Positions 57,926-64,000 of a stretch of DNA of 64,000 nucleotides are shown in pieces; positions within the stretch are counted from its first letter, which is position 1, and each line of letters opens with the position of its first letter. The notes under the pieces are model-generated. The model was not told the origin of the DNA and searched no databases. It was given only the letters and a program-made list of their open reading frames with translations. The stretch spans positions 52,700-116,699 of the forward strand of contig PCUW01000056.1 in NCBI GenBank assembly GCA_002787775.1. Reading direction: 5' to 3'. The stretch comes from Bdellovibrionales bacterium CG12_big_fil_rev_8_21_14_0_65_38_15. Lineage in GTDB: Bacteria > Bdellovibrionota > Bacteriovoracia > Bacteriovoracales > Bacteriovoracaceae. The translations under genes and the position numbers were made by a program.

Positions 57926-59080
57926 TTATGTCAAAGTCTTAGAAAAGCTCTCTTCGTACACAGGTCTAGTTCCATGACCTTCAAAGAGAATGAAGCGATC
58001 GATATGGCTTTTAAGGGAAAACGAGCGATTAAACCAAGCATCAATTTCGCCTTGAATTGGTATATTGCCTCTGGTTCTTGCGATGGTCCAATGAGGCGTA
58101 TAAGCCTTAAAGTCTAGTGGAATCCCTAAGTTCTTAAGCGTCTCTCTAATACGTGCAGCAAGCTCTAAAAGTTCTGGAGAGTGCTCAGGCTTAATCCATA
58201 AAACGCAAGGATGTTCTTTACTGTCAAAGGCATCAATTGATTTAAAGGTGAGATCAAACTTTGAGTATTCAAGCTCAGTTAAAGCTTCAACTAACTTTTC
58301 TTTTTGAGATCGTCTAACTCGGCCAATAAAACATAAAGTCAGATGGTAATTGGCATCAATAACCCAATCATACTCAGGTCTTTCATTTTGGAAGTCTTTA
58401 ATAAAGCTCGGATTTAAGCCAAGCCTGATTCCGACAAAGAGTCTTGGTGTTAATGGATCTGGATTACCATTGTCGTATTTATCTACACCTCTTGCCATGG
58501 CATGGGCATGATCCATTGCTGCTAATGAGACCATTAAATCCTTTTCAATTTGCTCGCCCTCAAGATCTCCTAAAGCGCGCGCAATAGCTTCAAAAGTACA
58601 AAGTCTGCCTTGTGCAACTTGGCGTCTTAAGCGGTAGAGAGAAGGCGATGCCGCTGCTAGTTTTACGGCTTGAACATTTTGAAGAGCGGGCTCTCTTTTA
58701 GCGACTCGCTTGGCCTGTCCCCAGGAACCATCTGGTACGATCAAGTGAGCAGGTCTTCCGGCTAAATACTCAGTAAGCTCTTTAGATCCAATCGCCAGAG
58801 CATCGTCTGATGGAAATAGTACTAAAGGCACACTATCATCATTAATGATGAGCTCTTTTGAAGCAGATTGATCCTTCATCCCTCGTAAAATGATTTCACA
58901 ATTCTTTAAAACTCTATTGGCAACAACAGCAGTATTACTGGTCAAAAAACGCTCACGACGATGCATGATTATACTAACTCGCGTTTTATTCTCGACATGG
59001 ATGAGACGCTGACAGTAGCAAAGTTCTTTTGGAACTTGGCATTCTTCACAGCGATTAAGTCCTCTTCCTATTTTAACCAT
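57926..59080 (-). CDS. DTW-domain/ThpR fusion protein
   Basis: A 384-residue fusion. Residues 1-195 are a DTW (TapT-like) domain: CEECQVPKELCYCQ zinc-type cysteines, PDGSWGQAKRVAKRE in place of DTW, and RLRRQVAQGRLCTFEAIARAL; such enzymes add aminocarboxypropyl to tRNA uridine. Residues 205-380 are a ThpR-type 2H phosphoesterase with both HxT motifs, YHLTLCFIG and PHWTIARTR, opening 2',3'-cyclic phosphate RNA. The gene follows the ABC-2 permease by 2 bp. DGSW instead of DGTW still allows activity but is unusual. Confidence 0.88.
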   Translation of the reverse strand: MVKIGRGLNRCEECQVPKELCYCQRLIHVENKTRVSIIMHRRERFLTSNTAVVANRVLKNCEIILRGMKDQSASKELIINDDSVPLVLFPSDDALAIGSKELTEYLAGRPAHLIVPDGSWGQAKRVAKREPALQNVQAVKLAAASPSLYRLRRQVAQGRLCTFEAIARALGDLEGEQIEKDLMVSLAAMDHAHAMARGVDKYDNGNPDPLTPRLFVGIRLGLNPSFIKDFQNERPEYDWVIDANYHLTLCFIGRVRRSQKEKLVEALTELEYSKFDLTFKSIDAFDSKEHPCVLWIKPEHSPELLELAARIRETLKNLGIPLDFKAYTPHWTIARTRGNIPIQGEIDAWFNRSFSLKSHIDRFILFEGHGTRPVYEESFSKTLT

Positions 59081-59082
59081 GA

Positions 59083-59877
59083 TTAACTCGAAGCCGATTC
59101 ATAACGAATACGAGCTTTCTCCCAACTAAGATGAAGTATAAAGGCAAACACAACGACTGCTACAATTAACCAAAGGATATAGTGCCACTTGCTGTGATCA
59201 AAAAGAAAGTGCATGGGAGCACTTCCAACAAGTAAAACAGGTAGCAGCGTCATTAAAACTTTCTTTGCTATGCCTCTATAAATAAGATCAGGCCATCTTG
59301 ATAATGATTGCAGTTGAAGGCGAATAAAGTTGATGCCAACACCTTCTGTGGTCCAAAACATCAAAAGGGCTATCGCCATTTCTAAGATAAAGCGAAGACA
59401 GACGGACAAGAAAAGAAGAAAGGGTAGAGCTATATAATCCACATAGGTAAAATGAAGCTTGTCAGCAAAATAGAATAAAAGCGCAATATCGATAACTAAG
59501 GAGATCACGCTCGATGGTCTTAGATATCTGAAGAACATTGGCAAGAATGAATGAATTGGTTTTAAAAAAGTGAAGTCTAAATTACCAGCTTTAAGATCAG
59601 TCGAAAGCATCCAAAAGTTTGAGGACAGAACTAATCCCTGAAAGTCGTCGATGATAAGCATGAAAACGAGAAAGAATTGCAACTGATCTCTGTTCCAGTT
59701 ACCAAGTGCAGGAATATGATCAAAGAGAATAAAGGTTGTACCAAGCGCGCTTAAAGTGAAGATGGCATCAACCACAAGAAGTAAAAAGAAATTAAGCCTA
59801 AAAGACAACTCTTCAGTAAGTGAGCAGCTAACAAAATTCCGATAAATATTGAAGTAGTTTAGTACTGACTTCATCAC
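59083..59877 (-). CDS. ABC-2-type permease B
   Basis: A 264-residue integral membrane protein with about six helices, resembling PF06182 ABC-2 permeases; NFWMLSTDLKAGNLDFTFLKPIHSFLPMFFRYLRPSS is the conserved cytoplasmic coupling region. It overlaps the previous permease by 4 bp (GTGA). Forms a heterodimer with permease A. Confidence 0.88.
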   Translation of the reverse strand: MMKSVLNYFNIYRNFVSCSLTEELSFRLNFFLLLVVDAIFTLSALGTTFILFDHIPALGNWNRDQLQFFLVFMLIIDDFQGLVLSSNFWMLSTDLKAGNLDFTFLKPIHSFLPMFFRYLRPSSVISLVIDIALLFYFADKLHFTYVDYIALPFLLFLSVCLRFILEMAIALLMFWTTEGVGINFIRLQLQSLSRWPDLIYRGIAKKVLMTLLPVLLVGSAPMHFLFDHSKWHYILWLIVAVVVFAFILHLSWEKARIRYESASS

Positions 59878-60668
59878 ATTCCTGCGGCGGTAAAGAGTCT
59901 AAGTCCTCTTCGCCAGATATAGGTATTAATAAAAAACATGGCCACAATTGAAATTGTTATCGTTATTAAGCCTTGATGAAGCCCTTGCATTTGGCCCATA
60001 AACAAATTGATCGGTGTATAGGTTAATGATGGAAAGGGCGTATACTGCAAATAATTTTGGGCCCATGCTGGAAAGAAGCTGATGGGAATAATGGATCCTG
60101 ATAGAAAATTTACTAAGAGTTGAAACATCACTCGCATCGTCCAAGTTTCTTCAAGCCAAAAAGCTAGTAGTCCGGTTGTGTACTGGACACTAAACCAAAA
60201 AATTCCAACTAGACTTGTGTAGGCAAAAGCGATCATTAAGTTTGAAAAGCTTGGCAGACTCACTAAATCGCTAAAGCAAAGTAAAGCTAGCGTAAAGATC
60301 GCTATCACGAACTGAATGGTTTGAAAGGAGATAAAGCTTGCGGTGTGAAATTCCCAAAAGTTGAAAGGGTAGATGAGGTATTTAGACATTCTGCCAAAGC
60401 GAATATCTTCGCCGAGATTAACTCCATTGGAAGACTGTGCCATAAGAACAACGATTAAGGCCCAGGCATGATAGTGAAGCATTTGTGGCAAAGAGTAGCC
60501 ATTGATAAGCATGTCTTTATCTGTATAAACAGCGCTCCATAGACTGACTTTAATAAAATAGAAAACTAAGGCAGGGCCAATAATGAGCAAAAAGAAATTT
60601 AATCGGTAGGCGGTCACCATCGACCAACCAATACGAATTGTTTCTAACCATTTTTTAAAATTACTCAT
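59874..60668 (-). CDS. ABC-2-type permease A
   Basis: A 264-residue membrane protein with about six helices. LGEDIRFGRMSKYLIYPFNFWEFHTASFI corresponds to the same coupling segment as in permease B. It overlaps the ATPase gene by 8 bp. The pair with one ATPase resembles PF06182-type exporters of unknown substrate. Confidence 0.88.
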   Translation of the reverse strand: MSNFKKWLETIRIGWSMVTAYRLNFFLLIIGPALVFYFIKVSLWSAVYTDKDMLINGYSLPQMLHYHAWALIVVLMAQSSNGVNLGEDIRFGRMSKYLIYPFNFWEFHTASFISFQTIQFVIAIFTLALLCFSDLVSLPSFSNLMIAFAYTSLVGIFWFSVQYTTGLLAFWLEETWTMRVMFQLLVNFLSGSIIPISFFPAWAQNYLQYTPFPSLTYTPINLFMGQMQGLHQGLITITISIVAMFFINTYIWRRGLRLFTAAGM

Positions 60669-61650
60669 GATTAAGAAGTTCTGGTCTTAACATGAGCTGC
60701 TTCATGACTCGCTCAATAGGAAGTTTTTCGGTTTGAAAATCGATCACATCAAAATGCTCTAAAACATAACCGCTAAAAGCTCTAAGCTCTTGCTGAGGCA
60801 AGGCTAGTTCAACACTTAATCCATTTAAATCCCATTTTGCATTGTATTTTTCAAAGGCAGATTTATCACTAGGACTCGTTTCAAAATTAAAACTGACCAC
60901 TTTGTCTGTGCCAAGGATCTTTTCGAAGTCTAAGATGTCTCCATCAAATTTCTTTTCGCCGTTCATGATGAGAACAAGGCGTGAGCAAAGGGACTGAACA
61001 TCTTGCATATAATGCGAAGTTAGAATGACTGTAGGGTTGTACTTTTCATGATAACTCTTGATGAAGTTTCTGATGGCATCTTGCGCGACAAGATCGAGCC
61101 CAATAGTCGGCTCATCCAGAAAAATAACTTCAGGCTGATGTAAAAGAGAAGCCATCAGCTCAAGCTTCATTCTTTCTCCCAGAGATAATTTTCTAACATG
61201 GACGTGAAGAAGCTCTTCGACATTTAAGATCTTGGCCATCTCTGCTACCCGCTCATTAAAATCAGCGGTTGGTATTTCATAATAAGCTTTAATTAAATGC
61301 AAAGAATCCATAGCAGGAATGTCCCACCAAAGCTGGGACTTTTGCCCCATCACCAAAGCAATTTTTTTTCTAAACTCTTTTTTTCTATCGAAGGGATTAA
61401 AACCTAATACTTCTAAATCACCACTACTTGGAACAATGATACCTGTGAACATTTTCATTAAAGTTGTTTTACCGGCACCATTTGGCCCAAGCAGTCCAAC
61501 GATTTCACCTTTACCAATTTCTAAATCAAAAGCATCAACTGCATTTTTTTCAATAAATGATCTATCCCATAAGGATTTGATGGCACCTTTTATTCCAGGT
61601 TGCTTCTTATAGCTGACGTACTTCTTGATGAGCTTCTTAGTTGTAATCAT
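60661..61650 (-). CDS. ABC-2-type exporter ATPase
   Basis: A 329-residue ATPase: VGLLGPNGAGKTTLMKMFTG (Walker A), VMGQKSQLWWDIPAMDSL (Q-loop), LSLGERMKLELMASLLHQPEVIFLDEPTIGLD (signature and Walker B), TSHYMQDV (switch). GQKSQLWWD is typical of the subclass paired with PF06182 permeases. First gene of a four-gene operon ending in the DTW-ThpR gene. Confidence 0.93.
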   Translation of the reverse strand: MITTKKLIKKYVSYKKQPGIKGAIKSLWDRSFIEKNAVDAFDLEIGKGEIVGLLGPNGAGKTTLMKMFTGIIVPSSGDLEVLGFNPFDRKKEFRKKIALVMGQKSQLWWDIPAMDSLHLIKAYYEIPTADFNERVAEMAKILNVEELLHVHVRKLSLGERMKLELMASLLHQPEVIFLDEPTIGLDLVAQDAIRNFIKSYHEKYNPTVILTSHYMQDVQSLCSRLVLIMNGEKKFDGDILDFEKILGTDKVVSFNFETSPSDKSAFEKYNAKWDLNGLSVELALPQQELRAFSGYVLEHFDVIDFQTEKLPIERVMKQLMLRPELLNHE

Positions 61651-61727
61651 GGCAAGAATCTATGAGATTTATGACTCTTAGTCTAGAAGTTGACGCGACG
61701 ACATATTCGACATAAAAATATTGAGCA

Positions 61728-62828
61728 ATGAATCATAACTGTCATTATTTCAACCAATCTGAGTGCCTTTCCTGTGAAGGATTGGGTGTTGGCCTAGCTA
61801 AATGGCGAACTAAGTCCCTAGACGAGATACAAGCCTTGCTTCCATCAGCACATTGGTCAGAAGCAACGTTGTGCTCAAGTGCTTTTGGATCGAGAAATAA
61901 AGCCAAATTTGCTGTTGGTGGAACTATCCTAGAACCTAAACTTGGGCGATTTACCTCATCAGGTGAAGTCGTCGATTTGAAAGATTGCTCTCTTTATTCT
62001 CCAGCGATAAAAAATATTATTCCCTCACTTTACCAATGGATCAGCGATTATAAACTTCATCCCTATGATGTTTCTTTAAAATCAGGGGAGCTCAAAACGA
62101 TTATTGTTGTTGAAGGAATTGATGACTCCTTAATGATTCGCTTTGTGGTCAGATCTAAAGAATCACTGGATCGATTACAAAAATTAGCTAAATCAATAGC
62201 GATGACTCGTCCTCAAGATGTTGTTTCGATGAATCTGCAACCACAAGCTAAGGCGATCTTAGAGGGGGATGAAGAGATTGTATTATCTGAGCTCTCGACC
62301 CTTAGACTTTCTTATAACAATATTACATTAAAGCTTCCTACTCAAAGCTTTGTGCAAACCAATCATGAAATAGCGTCAAAGCTTTATCTTAAGGCCAAGC
62401 AGTGGACTCGAGATATCTCTGGTAATATCTTGGAACTGTTTTGTGGTATTGGTGGATTTAGCTCTCATCTCATCCAAGACAATAGAAAAGTTGTAGGAAT
62501 TGAATTATCAGCTTCTGCCATAGAGGCGGCTAAGTCTAGCGTTCCTGGTGCGAGCTTCATTGCCATGGACGCATGGGAATATTTAAAAACCAGTGAGGCG
62601 TTTGATCTTATTGTGGTGAATCCACCAAGGCGTGGGCTTGGTAAAGATATCTGCCAAAAGATCTTACAACTCAAACCCAAATACTTATTGTATTCAAGTT
62701 GTAATCCTCAAACTTTTGCAGCAGATTTAAATTTACTTGGATATAAAATTTCTAGAATTGAAGCTTTTGAGATGTTTCCCTTAACCAATCATTGGGAAGT
62801 GTTGGCCCTTCTTACTCTTCAGGACTAA
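61728..62828 (+). CDS. rlmC: 23S rRNA m5U747 methyltransferase
   Basis: A 366-residue RumB/RlmC-like protein. NCHYFNQSECLSCEG plus a later DCSLYSP Cys can bind a 4Fe-4S cluster; SFVQTNHEIASKLYLKAKQW, LELFCGIGGFSSHLI (SAM motif), VVNPPRRGLG and YSSCNPQTFA (catalytic Cys) are the family marks. It methylates U747 in 23S rRNA; other m5U targets cannot be excluded. Overlaps the convergent secreted-protein gene by 17 bp. Confidence 0.88.
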   Translation: MNHNCHYFNQSECLSCEGLGVGLAKWRTKSLDEIQALLPSAHWSEATLCSSAFGSRNKAKFAVGGTILEPKLGRFTSSGEVVDLKDCSLYSPAIKNIIPSLYQWISDYKLHPYDVSLKSGELKTIIVVEGIDDSLMIRFVVRSKESLDRLQKLAKSIAMTRPQDVVSMNLQPQAKAILEGDEEIVLSELSTLRLSYNNITLKLPTQSFVQTNHEIASKLYLKAKQWTRDISGNILELFCGIGGFSSHLIQDNRKVVGIELSASAIEAAKSSVPGASFIAMDAWEYLKTSEAFDLIVVNPPRRGLGKDICQKILQLKPKYLLYSSCNPQTFAADLNLLGYKISRIEAFEMFPLTNHWEVLALLTLQD

Positions 62829-63444
62829 CAACTGCAGGGGCTCTACCACCACCACTTCTTCTGACTATTTCATAGCGAGTTGAACCAAGACCAGCAAAAC
62901 CATTTGACGTCTCAATGGTATCAAACAACCCGTTGGTCATCGAAAGCTTATAATCAATCTTTCTATCATTCTTTTCTTTTTGTAAAACAAGTCTGAAGCT
63001 TTGATACTCATCACCTTCAAGCACACTTGCTTTTTCAAAATTGATGGGAATAGTCTTCGTACGCTTTTCAGTTTGCCAAAAAAGACAACCAAAACCAATT
63101 TGTCCTGATAGTGGATTTTGATAAGCTGTTGTTTTGGCACAAACTCTTTCACCGTACTCAATTTTTAATTTTATTTTTTTTGGTGTGTCAGCCGTTCTTT
63201 TAAGGGCAATTGTGTATTTATCTCCACCTGTATAATTCGTGGCGACTTCTAAACTTTCAGAATTTAAGAGAATTGATTTTTGTATTGTTTCTTGATCGAG
63301 TTCGCCCGCACATGTCTCACAATACTCAGTGGGAGATGATACTGATCTTTCAATCTGTTCAGTGACATCAGTCAGCTGTTCCACATTGATTTCAGTGGCT
63401 TGAATAAGAAATGGAAATAGCAGCATGATAGCGATATAGTTCAT
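62812..63444 (-). CDS. Secreted protein of unknown function
   Basis: A 210-residue protein with a signal peptide (MNYIAIMLLFPFLIQA). CETCAG near residue 43 and two more Cys (VCAKT, GCLFW) suggest disulfides. Largely beta in the second half. The C-terminal RRSGGGRAPAVVSPEE is Gly/Arg rich. No family recognised. GAG precedes the ATG. Confidence 0.55.
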   Translation of the reverse strand: MNYIAIMLLFPFLIQATEINVEQLTDVTEQIERSVSSPTEYCETCAGELDQETIQKSILLNSESLEVATNYTGGDKYTIALKRTADTPKKIKLKIEYGERVCAKTTAYQNPLSGQIGFGCLFWQTEKRTKTIPINFEKASVLEGDEYQSFRLVLQKEKNDRKIDYKLSMTNGLFDTIETSNGFAGLGSTRYEIVRRSGGGRAPAVVSPEE

Positions 63445-63509
63445 GAATTCTCATCGGATAAATCGAAGATTTTATTACTCTGACTAATTAACTCGGAAAA
63501 GAGATAAGT

Positions 63510-64000
63510 ATGCGTAAAGTTGTGATTCACAGTGCTGGTGGTTATGAAAAACTTAAAATAGAAGAGCATCCTTCGCCGATAGCTAAGGCGGGACAGGTTA
63601 AAGTTCAAGTGAAGGCGGCAGGTATTAATTACGCCGATATCACTGTTCGTTGGGGTTTATATGAATCGGCCAAAAAATTTATTGGTTGGCCCATTACTCC
63701 TGGGTTTGAGTTTTCAGGAGTCGTACTTGAAAGTCACGATGATAAATTTAAAGTAGGCGATAAGGTTTTTGGAATTACGTTGTTTGGCGGCTATGCCTCA
63801 GAGATTGTGATACCTGCCCATCAGCTTTATCACTTGCCAGCCTCGATGAATTTTAGTCAGGCTGCAGGATTTCCTGCGGTTTTCATGACGGCGTATCACG
63901 CTTTATTTCAAAATATTGTGGTCAGACCTGAAATGACCGTTCTCATTCATTCCGCTGCCGGTGGAGTGGGAAGCTCACTAGTTCAGTTAGCAAAAGTCTT
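63510..64000 (+). CDS. Zinc-free MDR/quinone oxidoreductase, C-terminus cut
   Basis: The first 163 residues of a medium-chain dehydrogenase. VKAAGINYADITVRWGLYES, PGFEFSGVVLE, FPAVFMTAYHALF and IHSAAGGVGSSLVQLAK, the NADPH-binding motif, match the quinone oxidoreductase/VAT1-like group. Catalytic zinc ligands are absent, as expected for that group. Starts at ATG 63510; the frame stays open to the window edge. Confidence 0.85.
   Translation, partial: MRKVVIHSAGGYEKLKIEEHPSPIAKAGQVKVQVKAAGINYADITVRWGLYESAKKFIGWPITPGFEFSGVVLESHDDKFKVGDKVFGITLFGGYASEIVIPAHQLYHLPASMNFSQAAGFPAVFMTAYHALFQNIVVRPEMTVLIHSAAGGVGSSLVQLAKV

Noticed and set aside
1-64000. CRISPR array, insertion sequence or prophage
   Set aside because: No regular direct repeats, transposase or phage structural genes were seen.

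Overview
This AT-rich window reads as the chromosome of a free-living, delta-type Gram-negative bacterium, most likely in the Bdellovibrionota (Bacteriovorax-like). The evidence is indirect: numerous signal-peptide proteins and lipoproteins with no recognisable family, a Tat-exported protein beside a CxxCH cytochrome-like protein, DUF501 and PilZ proteins, and dense packing with overlapping genes. I saw no tRNA, rRNA, insertion sequence, prophage or CRISPR array. Both ends cut genes: a Tat-signal protein on the left (minus strand) and a quinone-oxidoreductase-type dehydrogenase on the right (plus strand).

Layout. 1-3.2 kb: three-gene export/cytochrome operon. 3.3-4.4 kb: ECF sigma factor with a membrane partner, probably autoregulated. 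4.4-16.3 kb: MFS transporter, TPR/winged-helix protein, TatD-like nuclease, tcdA, tag, GST, TetR, truC, PilZ and YkgJ proteins, plus a candidate structured RNA at 8.43-8.53 kb. 16.3-22.2 kb: ABC exporter, slyD, a divergent PEP carboxylase and srkA. 22.3-38.5 kb: an unusual amide-bond island. It carries a DcsG/RimK-like ATP-grasp ligase, an operon of GNAT-nitrilase fusion, tandem ATP-grasp ligase, S58 (DmpA) peptidase, FtsJ-like methyltransferase and flavin reductase, an amino-acid permease, then a divergon of aspartoacylase-like, 2OG-Fe(II) oxygenase and pyroglutamyl-peptidase genes against rimK and a deoxyhypusine-synthase homologue; MscS, a DUF432-like protein and another ATP-grasp-like protein follow. 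38.5-45.3 kb: PP2C phosphatase with kinase, pirin, lipoproteins, glutathione peroxidase and MscS. 45.3-48.4 kb: another ATP-grasp ligase with a zinc metallopeptidase, and a secreted HExxH protease. 48.4-49.7 kb: dps and bL25, each followed by a clear terminator.

49.7-55.6 kb is the most coherent accessory system. Two PqqD-like proteins flank an AblB-type beta-lysine acetyltransferase, an acetylpolyamine-amidohydrolase/HDAC-family deacetylase, a polar amino-acid ABC importer and a LysR regulator. Two intergenic regions carry the same operator, CATCATATTAGG-N6-CTAATA, containing a LysR-type T-N11-A core; one lies between the first pqqD-like gene and ablB, the other between the importer and lysR. 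This points to one LysR regulon for uptake, acetylation and deacetylation of a diamino acid or polyamine, with PqqD-like proteins of unknown role.

55.6-64 kb: oxyR with a di-haem peroxidase, an ABC-2 transporter operon ending in a DTW-ThpR fusion, rlmC, a secreted protein and the truncated dehydrogenase. Several starts below were moved from the longest frame to internal ATG/GTG/TTG codons because a Shine-Dalgarno sequence, signal peptide or overlapped terminator supports it.
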